A stretch of DNA of 60,700 nt from an uncultured Bacteroidales bacterium (GTDB lineage Bacteria > Bacteroidota > Bacteroidia > Bacteroidales > F082), in the NCBI GenBank assembly GCA_946407975.1, contig CAMJQC010000009.1, forward strand, positions 1 to 60,700, read 5' to 3'. Both the position numbers and the translations under genes were made by a program. The notes beneath the pieces were generated by a model. The model saw nothing but the letters and a program-made list of their open reading frames with translations. It ran no database searches and was not told the DNA's origin. Below are positions 23,755 to 34,930 of the stretch, in pieces (the stretch's first letter is position 1; the number at the start of each line of letters is the position of its first letter).

Positions 23755-24528
23755 TTATGCCAAATTGTTATTCAACAAGAACGTCACATCGCTATTCGGC
23801 TCGATTTCAATAGCCTCTTTGCCGTATTGCATGACAATCATCTTTTTGCCACCCTTTAGCATCATCTTGCCATCGGTCACCCATAATGAGGTCGCTTCGC
23901 GCAAACCGACCACTACCATCTGCTGATTCACGGCAAGGTATTCGTTAATGCGATCCTGACGTGTCTCACCTCCATGTTTGATCATTTTGTCGATTTCAGG
24001 ATGGGGGTCAAGATAATGGGGGTTGATTTGGAACGGAACAAGGTTAAGGGTCTCGAATGAGGCAGGCTGCACGATAGGCATGTCATTCGTGGTGCAAAGC
24101 GTAGGGCAAGCCACATTAGAGCCTGCACTCCAGCCAATGTATGGAACACCTGCCAAGGCACGCTCACGGATGACCTTCATCAGTCCATACCTATGCATCT
24201 CTGCTACCAAATGGAAAGTATTTCCACCACCGACAACGATGCAGTCTGCATCGCGAACCGCTTTTACTTTGTCATCATAATGATGTACGGAAACGAAATC
24301 CTCAAATCCGAATTTTTCTTCAAAAACACGCTTCACACGTTCCTCATAGGCGTCGTAGCTGTCAGGATAAGCCTTGCCTGCAATATTGACACCGGCAAAA
24401 GGAACAAAAATGATTCTGCTATCCTTGTTCAGGTTGTTCTGAAGGCAGAAAAACTCTATCTGATTGCTGGCCCAAGCCAGGTAAGTCTCACCGAAATTGG
24501 TTGAATTGCTGATAAGTAATAGTCGCAT
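23755..24528 (-). CDS. pepE: Dipeptidase E (alpha-aspartyl dipeptidase)
   Basis: A 257-residue cytoplasmic serine peptidase of family S51 that splits Asp-X dipeptides. It follows E. coli PepE closely: LLLISNSTNFG, FVPFAGV, CIVVGGGNTFHL, the nucleophile Ser134 in GWSAGSN, CTTNDMPIV with Asp149, and INPHY with His171, which together make the catalytic triad region. The extra N-terminal and C-terminal length over E. coli (229 residues) is modest. It is followed upstream by a GlcNAc-kinase-like gene on the same strand, 55 nt away, with separate -7 elements in front of each. Confidence 0.93.
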   Translation of the reverse strand: MRLLLISNSTNFGETYLAWASNQIEFFCLQNNLNKDSRIIFVPFAGVNIAGKAYPDSYDAYEERVKRVFEEKFGFEDFVSVHHYDDKVKAVRDADCIVVGGGNTFHLVAEMHRYGLMKVIRERALAGVPYIGWSAGSNVACPTLCTTNDMPIVQPASFETLNLVPFQINPHYLDPHPEIDKMIKHGGETRQDRINEYLAVNQQMVVVGLREATSLWVTDGKMMLKGGKKMIVMQYGKEAIEIEPNSDVTFLLNNNLA

Positions 24529-24549
24529 TGGGATATGATTTTAGTAGTG

Positions 24550-24557
24550 CAAAAATA
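24550..24557 (-). promoter_or_regulatory. -7 promoter element for pepE
   Basis: TATTTTTG on the minus strand, 21 nt before the ATG at 24528. Confidence 0.5.
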
Positions 24558-24583
24558 ACAAAAAAATATGACAACAAGAAGTT

Positions 24584-25426
24584 TTATTCCGACGTATAGA
24601 ACCGTATCAAGCCCTCCGCTGGACTTTGGAGCACCTGCCCGACGGAGATGCCACGCTCATTAAGCGCATCACGCAATATGGCCTGAAAATGATAGGCCAC
24701 AGACCCCACGAAACTAACATTTAAAGACGAATAACCATCATAGCGGCAAATAAAGGAATCTATAAAAGCATTGAAACAACGGGTGCATAAATCTTTGATG
24801 AAAGGATGATCCTGATGATTCCCTGCAAAACGCGAAAAAGACGCCAAATACTTCGAAGGTTGTGCATCATGATACAACCGATTGACAAAAGAACCCCGAT
24901 CCAATCCATATTCAGCATCAAACTGCCGGCAAAGTTCTTCTGGCATCATTTCATAAAAAAACGACCGAACCACTTCCTTTCCAATATGACATCCGCTACC
25001 TTCGTCTCCAACGAGGTATCCCAAAGAGATACCTTGTCCAATAATCCTGTTGCCATCATAAAGACAGGAATTAGAGCCAGTCCCAAGAATACAGGCAATG
25101 CCAAGGTTACGCCCAAGTGTCGCATGGGCTGCCGCCATCAAATCGTGTGTGACTGCGACTTCAGCTCTTGGGAAACGCTTTTGTATGGCAGTTTTGACCA
25201 AAACGCAGTTGTCCTCAGCAGCACATCCCGAACCATAATACCGGATCTCATCCACTTCAACAGGAAAGGAAGCAGGAAAATCCGACCGCAACACGTTTTC
25301 GAATGCTGAAACCGGAGCATAGTTAGGATTGAATCCGTTGGTCACGAAGCGATACTTGACCAAACGGTTCTCCAGAAGGATCCATTCCGTTTTAGTAGCA
25401 CCACCATCAGCGATTAGCAATCTCAT
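24584..25426 (-). CDS. BadF/BadG-type ATPase, N-acetylglucosamine-kinase-like
   Basis: A 280-residue ASKHA-fold kinase. It opens with DGGATKTEWIL, the phosphate-1 loop of N-acetylglucosamine kinases and BadF-type ATPases, then THDLMAAAHATLG and the phosphate-2 loop ILGTGSNSCLYDG. GYLVGDEGSGCHIGKEV is the family's sugar-binding and adenosine region. Members phosphorylate amino sugars, for instance in cell-wall recycling. The substrate cannot be fixed from sequence. No mur-recycling genes are beside it here except Mpl, which is 26 kb away. Confidence 0.85.
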   Translation of the reverse strand: MRLLIADGGATKTEWILLENRLVKYRFVTNGFNPNYAPVSAFENVLRSDFPASFPVEVDEIRYYGSGCAAEDNCVLVKTAIQKRFPRAEVAVTHDLMAAAHATLGRNLGIACILGTGSNSCLYDGNRIIGQGISLGYLVGDEGSGCHIGKEVVRSFFYEMMPEELCRQFDAEYGLDRGSFVNRLYHDAQPSKYLASFSRFAGNHQDHPFIKDLCTRCFNAFIDSFICRYDGYSSLNVSFVGSVAYHFQAILRDALNERGISVGQVLQSPAEGLIRFYTSE

Positions 25427-25456
25427 ATCATTCGATTAATTCAGTACAAGAACAGG

Positions 25457-25464
25457 CAAAGATA
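25457..25464 (-). promoter_or_regulatory. -7 promoter element for the GlcNAc-kinase-like gene
   Basis: TATCTTTG on the minus strand, 30 nt before the ATG at 25426. Confidence 0.5.
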
Positions 25465-25570
25465 AAAATAAACTATCAATTTCGCTGCAATAAAAACCGA
25501 CAAAACCTCAATACAAAAAAGACTTTCCGAAACAATTTCTTAAAAAGACACCTTAAGCCAATGTTTTTCA

Positions 25571-25578
25571 TATATTTG
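25571..25578 (+). promoter_or_regulatory. -7 promoter element for speA
   Basis: TATATTTG on the plus strand. It gives a leader of about 80 nt before the ATG at 25667; no obvious hairpin or riboswitch is visible in it. Confidence 0.5.
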
Positions 25579-25666
25579 CAGTCCATTTTTCGGCAATAAT
25601 CATCAAAATTATGTCGTTTTTTTGGCAGTCAGTTTATTGTAATTCATTATTAGACAAGAAAATAAA

Positions 25667-27556
25667 ATGAGAAAATGGCGCATTGAAGACTCCGAGGACC
25701 TTTACAATGTGAAAGGCTGGGGCGGCAATTACTTTTCCATCAACGAAAATGGCCATATGACCGTGACGCCGAAAAAAGGCTGCGCCTCGGTTGATCTTCC
25801 CGAACTCGTCGACGAACTGTCACTTAGGGATGTCTCGGCCCCTATGCTGATACGCTTTCCTGACATTCTTGACGACCGCATCAATATGATTGATTCGTGT
25901 TTCAAGGAAGCTGCAAAAGAGTATGAGTTCAAGGGTGAAAACTTCGTTGTGATGCCTATCAAGGTAAACCAAATGCGGCCTGTGGTCGAAGAAATCGTCA
26001 GCCATGGCAAGAAATGCAACATAGGCCTTGAAGCCGGTTCGAAGCCCGAGCTTCATGCCATTATCGCTCTTGGCACCGACTCCGACTCGCTCATTATATG
26101 CAACGGTTACAAAGACGAAGAGTTCATCGAACTGGCGTTGCTCGCCCAAAAGATGGGCCGCAAGATCATCATCGTCATCGAAAAGCTCAACGAGCTGAAG
26201 ATTACCGCCAAAATCGCCAAGCGTCTGAAGGTGACGCCCAACTTAGGCGTACGTATCAAACTGGCCAGCTCAGGTGCAGGGAAATGGGAAGAATCAGGTG
26301 GCGACGGCAGCAAGTTCGGCCTCACCTCTTCGGAACTTCTGGAAGCCCTGGATTTTCTTGAGGACCATGACATGAAAGACTGTCTGAAACTCGTCCATTA
26401 CCATATTGGCAGCCAAGTGAGCAAGATCAAAAAAATCAACGTGGCATTGCGCGAGGCAGCACAGTTCTACGTTCAGCTCTACAAGATGGGCTACCATATC
26501 GAATTCGTCGACATGGGCGGCGGCCTCGGCGTCGATTATGACGGCACCAGTTCAAGCAGCGCCAGTTCGGTGAACTACAGCATCCAAGAATACGCCAACA
26601 ACGCCGTATACACCATCGTCGACGCCTGCGACAAGAACGAACTGCCACACCCCAACGTCATCTGCGAATCGGGACGTGCCCTGACGGCACACCACTCCGT
26701 CTTGATCTTCGAAGTGCTGGAAAAGACCTCGTTGCCTGAATGGGACGATGACGAAGAGCCCGAAGAAAACGACCATGAACTGATCAAGGAACTTTACAAT
26801 TCGTGGGACGAACTGACCAAAAGCTCATCATTGGAGATTTGGCACGACGCCCAGGAAATTCGCGAAGAAGCTCTCAATCTTTTCAGTCTCGGACTGTTAG
26901 ACCTCAAATCAAGAGCCAAGGTCGAGCGCCTGTTCTGGAGCATCGCACGTGAAGTGAACCATATCGCAAACAGCCTGAAGCGTGTGCCCGAGGACTTCAC
27001 CTCTCTACCCAAACTATTGGCAGACAAATACTTCTGCAACTTCTCACTATTCCAGTCGCTGCCCGACCTTTGGGCCATCGACCAGCTCTTCCCTATCATT
27101 CCGATTCAAAGGCTGGACGAAAACCCAAATCATTTGGCCACCTTACAGGATATCACCTGCGACAGTGACGGCAAAATCACCAACTTCGTCGCCAAATCAA
27201 CACAGCACACCATCCCGCTGCATTCCATCAGCGACAAGGAGCATTATTACATAGGAGTGTTCCTCGTAGGTGCCTATCAGGAGATTTTGGGTGACTTGCA
27301 CAACCTCTTTGGCGACACCAATGCCGTCCATGTTTCGGTTGACGAAAAAGGCTACTATATCGACCAAGTCATTGATGGCGAGACCGTCGCAGATGTGTTG
27401 GAGTATGTGCAGTACAGTCCCAAGAAACTCGTCCGCACAGTTGAAACCTGGGTGACAAAATGCGTCAAGGACGGCAAGATCACTGTAGAAGAGGGCAAGG
27501 AATTCCTCTCTAACTATCGCTCAGGACTTTACGGATATACCTATCTTGAGAGTTAA
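25667..27556 (+). CDS. speA: Biosynthetic arginine decarboxylase
   Basis: A 629-residue PLP enzyme of the fold-III (alanine-racemase-like) group that converts arginine to agmatine, the first step of polyamine synthesis. The PLP lysine is Lys99 in VVMPIKVNQ. Further marks are LVHYHIGSQVSKI, the GGGLGVDYDGT glycine loop that holds the phosphate, and VICESGRALTAHHSV with the active-site Cys. The C-terminal half has the helical arginine-decarboxylase insertion. Length matches the family (about 630-660). It is a single-gene unit with its own promoter element and a strong palindromic terminator; no agmatine-processing gene is adjacent. Confidence 0.96.
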   Translation: MRKWRIEDSEDLYNVKGWGGNYFSINENGHMTVTPKKGCASVDLPELVDELSLRDVSAPMLIRFPDILDDRINMIDSCFKEAAKEYEFKGENFVVMPIKVNQMRPVVEEIVSHGKKCNIGLEAGSKPELHAIIALGTDSDSLIICNGYKDEEFIELALLAQKMGRKIIIVIEKLNELKITAKIAKRLKVTPNLGVRIKLASSGAGKWEESGGDGSKFGLTSSELLEALDFLEDHDMKDCLKLVHYHIGSQVSKIKKINVALREAAQFYVQLYKMGYHIEFVDMGGGLGVDYDGTSSSSASSVNYSIQEYANNAVYTIVDACDKNELPHPNVICESGRALTAHHSVLIFEVLEKTSLPEWDDDEEPEENDHELIKELYNSWDELTKSSSLEIWHDAQEIREEALNLFSLGLLDLKSRAKVERLFWSIAREVNHIANSLKRVPEDFTSLPKLLADKYFCNFSLFQSLPDLWAIDQLFPIIPIQRLDENPNHLATLQDITCDSDGKITNFVAKSTQHTIPLHSISDKEHYYIGVFLVGAYQEILGDLHNLFGDTNAVHVSVDEKGYYIDQVIDGETVADVLEYVQYSPKKLVRTVETWVTKCVKDGKITVEEGKEFLSNYRSGLYGYTYLES

Positions 27557-27607
27557 AAAGAAATCTAGAATACCATAAAGGAGAAAGGGTTTCCCCCATA
27601 TAACTTA

Positions 27608-27639
27608 AAGAGCCGCTTGCATGCAAGCGGCTCTTGTGT
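27608..27639 (+). terminator. Perfect 28-bp palindrome, terminator of speA
   Basis: Two 14-bp arms (AAGAGCCGCTTGCA and its complement) meet without a spacer, followed by GTGTTTT on the plus strand. It lies between convergent speA and the acyl-CoA ligase gene and may act on both strands, though the T-run on the minus side is poor. Confidence 0.75.
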
Positions 27640-27657
27640 TTTACCAACGCAAAGATG

Positions 27658-29436
27658 TTAGTCTTTAACAGCGAACATCTTCTCGATGACGTCAGCATAT
27701 CGCTGTGTCACCACCTTACGTTTCACTTTGAGGGTCGGGGTCATCAAGCCATTGGCAATCGACCATTCGTCAGCGATGAACTCGTATTTCTTCACCTTTT
27801 CGGTGTCGCCCAAGGTGCCATTAATCTTATTGATCTCCCTGGCAAAGCGTTTCAGCACATCTTCGTTCTTCAGCAGCTCCTGGGGTGTGGTGTATGGCAC
27901 ATTATGACGCTGGCACCAGCCTTTCATAAAGTTGAAGTCAGGAACGATGATAGCTCCGGCGTACTTCTGGTTTTCGCCGACCACGACAGTTTGCTCAAAG
28001 AAAGGTGAAGCGATGAACTTGCCTTCGATAAGGTCAGGATTGATGTACTTGCCACCCGAGGTCTTGAAAAGGCTCTTGATACGGCCCGTGATAATCAGTT
28101 GATTGTGCTCATTGATCATGCCCATATCACCCGTGTGGAACCAACCGTCTTCGTCGATGACTTCCTTGGTCAGCTCGGGCTTCTTATAATAGCCCATCAT
28201 CACGTTGTGGCCGCGGCAGATGATCTCGCCATTGTCGGCAATCTTCACTTCGACGCCAGGAAGCGGTTGGCCAACGCAACCCACTTCACGGCCATGAGGA
28301 TTGTTATTGCTCACAGCAATCACGGGAGAAGTCTCCGTCAGACCATAGCCTTCGTAAACGGGCATCTTAATGGCAGAGAAGAAACCAGCCAGCTTCTTGG
28401 AGAGGCTAGCGGCGCCAGACACAACGATATCGAATTCTTCGGCTCCGATCTTCGTCCTGATCTTGCTATAGACAAGTTTGTCAGCAATGCCAAGTTTAAA
28501 GTCATAGAACCAGTTACGGTGGATCTTGTCAATCTTGTAGCGTTCGCCAAGATGCAACGCCCAGAAGAAGATGGCTCTCGAGATGCCCTTCATCTTCTTT
28601 CCTGAGGAGTAGATGGCATCGTAGAAACGTTCCATCACACGCGGCACGGCGCACATCATGGTAGGATGGATATCCTTCATATCGGCAGCGATGGTGCCCA
28701 GATTCTCGGCATAGTAAATCGACATGCCGCGATACTGATAAGCGTAGATCAAGGCGCGTTCGTAAGCGTGGCAAACGGGCAAGAAACTCAAGGCACGGGT
28801 AGAACGCTGAGGGATAGTGAACTCAAAGTTCTTAAACTGATTCATCAGGTTGTAGTTCGAAAGCATAACGCCTTTCGGGGTGCCTGTGGTACCTGAGGTA
28901 TAGATGATGGTAGCGCATTCCATTTCATCCACGGCCTTTTTACGGGCTTCTAGCTCTTCTGGATGAGGATGCTGTTCACCGAGATCCATCAATTGGGAAA
29001 AATAAGGATATTTGTTACGGTCGATCATGGTATAGACCAACTTGATATTCGGGACATCGTAAAGGATGCTCGACACCTTGTTCATCACCGACAAGCCGTC
29101 CATGATCACCATTTTAGCTTCGCAGTCTTTCAAAATGAAATGGTAGTCCTCTTCGCTGATAGTAGGATAAATCGGCACACCGATGGCGCCAATCTGGTTG
29201 ACAGCCATATCAATCATGTTCCATTCAGGACGATTGGTCAGGATGATGGCCACCTTATCCTCTTTCTCGATGCCGAGTTCGATGAGTGCATAACTCAAGC
29301 GGTTCACGCATTCGATGTATTCCTGGATACTGTATTTTCTCCATTCACCGTCTTTCTTTCCCGCTAAGGCGACTTGCTGATTCGGGTACTTCTCCACATA
29401 ATTCTGAAGAAGATCAAAGAGTCTTTTTATTTCCAT
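27658..29436 (-). CDS. Long-chain acyl-CoA synthetase (AMP-forming)
   Basis: A 592-residue adenylate-forming ligase that activates fatty acids to acyl-CoA by way of an acyl-AMP. Motifs: ATIIYTSGTTGTPKGVML (the ATP P-loop-like A3), GYGLTETSPVIA (A5), DGWFHTGDMG and the K-containing ITGRIKSLFKTSGGKYI (A8 hinge). Length and order fit the FadD15/long-chain ligase class of Bacteroidetes. It is probably peripheral at the inner membrane. Single gene, own promoter element; speA converges on it. Confidence 0.93.
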   Translation of the reverse strand: MEIKRLFDLLQNYVEKYPNQQVALAGKKDGEWRKYSIQEYIECVNRLSYALIELGIEKEDKVAIILTNRPEWNMIDMAVNQIGAIGVPIYPTISEEDYHFILKDCEAKMVIMDGLSVMNKVSSILYDVPNIKLVYTMIDRNKYPYFSQLMDLGEQHPHPEELEARKKAVDEMECATIIYTSGTTGTPKGVMLSNYNLMNQFKNFEFTIPQRSTRALSFLPVCHAYERALIYAYQYRGMSIYYAENLGTIAADMKDIHPTMMCAVPRVMERFYDAIYSSGKKMKGISRAIFFWALHLGERYKIDKIHRNWFYDFKLGIADKLVYSKIRTKIGAEEFDIVVSGAASLSKKLAGFFSAIKMPVYEGYGLTETSPVIAVSNNNPHGREVGCVGQPLPGVEVKIADNGEIICRGHNVMMGYYKKPELTKEVIDEDGWFHTGDMGMINEHNQLIITGRIKSLFKTSGGKYINPDLIEGKFIASPFFEQTVVVGENQKYAGAIIVPDFNFMKGWCQRHNVPYTTPQELLKNEDVLKRFAREINKINGTLGDTEKVKKYEFIADEWSIANGLMTPTLKVKRKVVTQRYADVIEKMFAVKD

Positions 29437-29463
29437 AAATCAAAAATTTGCACGTTTAAATTG

Positions 29464-29471
29464 CAAATATA
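29464..29471 (-). promoter_or_regulatory. -7 promoter element for the acyl-CoA ligase
   Basis: TATATTTG on the minus strand, 27 nt before the ATG at 29436. Confidence 0.5.
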
Positions 29472-29493
29472 TGGAATAATAACAAAACAAAAT

Positions 29494-29529
29494 AAAAAAA
29501 TCGGGTTTTGTCTCTTTTTAGACCTGATT
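29494..29529 (-). terminator. Intrinsic terminator of the DMT transporter gene
   Basis: An 8-bp stem (29499-29506 with 29522-29529, one G-T pair) with a 15-nt loop is followed on the minus strand by seven T residues (29500-29494). It lies 13 nt after the stop at 29543. Confidence 0.7.
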
Positions 29530-29542
29530 TAAATAAAGGGGA

Positions 29543-30448
29543 TCAGACGCAAAGGAACACCAAAGCTGCAAGCACCATCAGCAAGGGTATGATTTTGCTT
29601 CGGATATTCTTTTCCTTGAAGACGATAGCACCGTAAACGAAGGAGACAATCAGACGCACACCATAGAGAATCAACGGGATGAGGACCACGACGGCGGCTT
29701 CCTGTTTGAGACCAGAAAGGTAGATGACGTCGGCCACAGTAACGAAAACGGCCATGGCGGCGATGCCTCCGCGCCACTCAAAGGGCTGCTCGGAGCGTTT
29801 GGGTTTCCAGACAAAGAGAAACAGTACCGCCATCATCAGAAAATCGTAGATGGTGTACCAGGCCTGGATGGTGGAAGGCGAGATCTTCTCACCGCTGAGA
29901 AGGAACTTGTCGTACACACCGCTGAGCGCCACCAAAACAGCAGACCCGAGCAACATATAAACCCATTTGTTCGACTTGAAATGGATACCTTCCAGCTTCC
30001 CCGAACGGTTCATCAGATAGAAGGAGACAATGGCCAAGACCAAGCCTATCCATTGCGTCAAAGAAAGATGTTCGTGGAAGATCAAAAACAACAACACCAC
30101 CGAAATGGCAGGACGCAACTGGTTGACAGGGCCAACCACGGTAATGGGCAGGTTCTTCATCGCGGAGTAGCTGAACATCCAGGAAGCGAGTATCAGCGCG
30201 GTCTTGCCTACAACAAGCAGATGCTGCTTGGCCGACAAAGGCTCCACGAAGAAATTGTGCCAAAAGCCTTCGGCGAAAAGCTCAGGCTTGAAAAAGGACA
30301 ACAGGATAAAGGGGACAAAAATGCCGGCACTGATCATTGTGCTGTAAAAAAGTACCGGAATGATGGCGTTATTGACGACAGAACGTTTCTTGAAAATGTC
30401 ATAAAAGCCTAACAAAAAGGCCGATACCAATGAAAGGACTACCCACAT
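29543..30448 (-). CDS. DMT-superfamily (EamA-like) transporter
   Basis: A 301-residue inner-membrane protein with about ten hydrophobic helices and the internal duplication of EamA transporters. The first half ends with AMKNLPITVVGPVNQLRPAISVVLLFLIFHEHLSL, whose P-x-x-P...E-H block is characteristic, and the second half mirrors it with LKQEAAVVVLIPLILYGVRLIVSFVYGAIVFKEKN. Substrates of the family are metabolites, amino acids or nucleotide sugars; nothing here indicates which. Single gene with its own promoter element and terminator. Confidence 0.88.
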   Translation of the reverse strand: MWVVLSLVSAFLLGFYDIFKKRSVVNNAIIPVLFYSTMISAGIFVPFILLSFFKPELFAEGFWHNFFVEPLSAKQHLLVVGKTALILASWMFSYSAMKNLPITVVGPVNQLRPAISVVLLFLIFHEHLSLTQWIGLVLAIVSFYLMNRSGKLEGIHFKSNKWVYMLLGSAVLVALSGVYDKFLLSGEKISPSTIQAWYTIYDFLMMAVLFLFVWKPKRSEQPFEWRGGIAAMAVFVTVADVIYLSGLKQEAAVVVLIPLILYGVRLIVSFVYGAIVFKEKNIRSKIIPLLMVLAALVFLCV

Positions 30449-30471
30449 GGCGTGTTTTCGTTTTTAGACCG

Positions 30472-30479
30472 CAAAAGTA
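30472..30479 (-). promoter_or_regulatory. -7 promoter element for the DMT transporter
   Basis: TACTTTTG on the minus strand, 23 nt before the ATG at 30448. Confidence 0.5.
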
Positions 30480-30512
30480 GTAATTATTTTGTGATATCCG
30501 CTGCAAAGAAAA

Positions 30513-31589
30513 CTATCTTTCCAAATCGATGTAAACTGGCAAATGGTCGGAGAAACCGCCGAAATAGCGAGGACCGATATAGGTGCGGATAAGCTTCAGT
30601 CCATGATAGGTCGGGTCTTCCTCCAACATAAAAGGCGCATGGAAGATGCGGGCGCTGTTTTCCTTATAGTGTAGGCCTTCCCCACCCTTCATCAACACCG
30701 GTGTGACAATCATCTGGTCGAATATCATCCAATCTGCCTGATGCTTGATGGTACCATCGAAGCCCAAGCCTTTTGACTCAGCAAACAAGTTGATCAACAG
30801 CCCGTCCTCATACTCGGAGCGGCGTCGCGCCTTCAACACGTCGTAGACGCTTGGATCGGTCGGGCAGTCATTCAAATCGCCCATCATGATGACTTTAGGT
30901 TCATAGCCTTCGGGAGACGCTGCATTGATGGAATCGACCTTGCTTCGGAGGATAGCAGCTGAGCAGGCACGCGATCCTACCGTTTCCAGCTCACCACTAT
31001 AGCGCGACGGCCAGTGATTGACGAAGACATGAATAGTATCAGCATATTGGGCTGGCCCTTCGACAGGCTCAGGGACCTTCGTTTCTTTAGCAATAAACTT
31101 TGCATACAAGATATCCCGGGAATGATAGGCCGTGTCTTCGGGGTTATAATACGGGAACACCGCACTTTCAACAAGCTGAAACCAATCACAGGAATAGATG
31201 ATGGCCGGGTCGATGCCACGCTTGTCAGGGCCTTCATAGAGCACCCAGCGGTAGTTGTGCCTTTTGAGAGGGGTCTGTTCGAAAAGAGAGCGCAACACAT
31301 AGTCATTCTCCACCTCACAGACGCCGAAGATGCCGATTGGATGGTTCTCCGACATGGCCAGAATGGCTTTATAAAGGTTATTTCTCTTTTTATAGAACCT
31401 GTTCTTCGTGTAGTGCTGTCCACCTTCAGGCGTAAACTCGTTGTAGGCGCGGGTTGAATCCACGAAGGCATCGAAGAAGTTCTCCATATTCCAAAAGGCG
31501 ACACGGACGCTCTCCTTTTCCTGTCCGAAAACGGTGGCAAAAGACAGCATCAGCATCATGCAGAGGCCAAGTCGGACCAAGCGTCTCAT
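30513..31589 (-). CDS. Secreted endonuclease/exonuclease/phosphatase (EEP) family protein
   Basis: A 358-residue protein with a signal peptide (MRRLVRLGLCMMLMLSFATVFGQ-type, cleaved after Gly) and an EEP fold. Metal and catalytic motifs: RVAFWNMENFFD with the Asn/Glu pair, EVEN near residue 90, FVNHWPSR with the catalytic-region histidine, MGDLNDCP, and the final SDHLPVY histidine. EEP enzymes split phosphodiester or phosphomonoester bonds in DNA, RNA or sugars/lipids. The ATG at 31589 overlaps the stop of the thioesterase gene by 4 nt (ATGA), so the longer frame is rejected. A repeat copy inserts a VPEPVEG segment. Confidence 0.87.
   Translation of the reverse strand: MRRLVRLGLCMMLMLSFATVFGQEKESVRVAFWNMENFFDAFVDSTRAYNEFTPEGGQHYTKNRFYKKRNNLYKAILAMSENHPIGIFGVCEVENDYVLRSLFEQTPLKRHNYRWVLYEGPDKRGIDPAIIYSCDWFQLVESAVFPYYNPEDTAYHSRDILYAKFIAKETKVPEPVEGPAQYADTIHVFVNHWPSRYSGELETVGSRACSAAILRSKVDSINAASPEGYEPKVIMMGDLNDCPTDPSVYDVLKARRRSEYEDGLLINLFAESKGLGFDGTIKHQADWMIFDQMIVTPVLMKGGEGLHYKENSARIFHAPFMLEEDPTYHGLKLIRTYIGPRYFGGFSDHLPVYIDLER
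31056..31077. repeat. CCTTCGACAGGCTCAGGG-type repeat inside the EEP gene
   Basis: This short near-palindromic sequence is a widespread dispersed repeat in bacterial genomes, often read in proteins as PEPVEG or SLSKG. Here it is in frame and yields VPEPVEGP just before the conserved HVFVNHWPSRY motif of the EEP domain. I see only one copy in the window. Confidence 0.6.
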
Positions 31590-31984
31590 ATGAATAGGCT
31601 TTTGAACGATTCCGGAATAAGTTTGGAATGATTCGCAACCCGGTCGAAGTACACCAGGACGCTGTTGCATGTCGACATTACCTCGCCCGTCACCGTATTC
31701 AGCATCCTTTGTTGCAGTTTGACGCTGCTGTTGCCCATTTCAACAAGCTCGGTCTCACAGACAATTTTGTCATGGATACGGATCGGGAGGCGAAAATCCA
31801 AGTCCACATGTACCAGGACCCATTCAAAAGTCAACCAATCTATTTCGGTCTGCAATACATGTTCAAGAAACTGCGTGCGGCCATAGTCATAAAGGTTCAT
31901 CTGACAGCCATTGTTGACGTGGTTGAAAGGGTCCAGGTCACTCATCCGGATCTGCACAGGGCATGAAAAAACGGTGTTCTTCAT
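31586..31984 (-). CDS. Acyl-CoA thioesterase, 4HBT hot-dog fold
   Basis: A 132-residue single hot-dog domain protein of the 4-hydroxybenzoyl-CoA thioesterase/YbgC type. The signature SDLDPFNHVNNG carries the catalytic Asp and the D-x-x-x-H-V-N-N motif, followed by LYDYGRTQF. Two in-frame ATGs (31984 and 31996) are possible; I use the downstream one, which gives the usual short lead-in before the first strand. It hydrolyses acyl-CoA; the chain length is unknown. Its stop overlaps the EEP start by 4 nt, so the two are coupled. Upstream lies the divergent GT-C-like gene. Confidence 0.88.
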   Translation of the reverse strand: MKNTVFSCPVQIRMSDLDPFNHVNNGCQMNLYDYGRTQFLEHVLQTEIDWLTFEWVLVHVDLDFRLPIRIHDKIVCETELVEMGNSSVKLQQRMLNTVTGEVMSTCNSVLVYFDRVANHSKLIPESFKSLFI

Positions 31985-32033
31985 TTTTTGCTCCATTTTT
32001 CGTTGAAACGAGCCACAAAATTACAAAAAATCG

Positions 32034-32041
32034 TACTTTTG
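32034..32041 (+). promoter_or_regulatory. -7 promoter element for the GT-C-like/ligA unit
   Basis: TACTTTTG on the plus strand, 20 nt before the ATG at 32062. Confidence 0.5.
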
Positions 32042-32061
32042 TAAATCAAAAAGGAAAAACC

Positions 32062-34841
<2,780 letters not shown>

Positions 34842-34930
34842 TTTTTCATATTGACCGTCGATATGCAATAATTTCACAAAACACACGTATCAGAATAAAG
34901 CAAGAACTTATATCCAAGAAATCACAATCA

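Noticed and set aside
24584-25426. Part of a peptidoglycan-recycling operon with mpl
   Set aside because: The genes are 26 kb apart, so no operon link can be claimed.
30597-31540. Minus-strand alternative frames inside the EEP gene containing SLSKG
   Set aside because: They arise from the repeat read in another frame; the EEP frame has all catalytic motifs.
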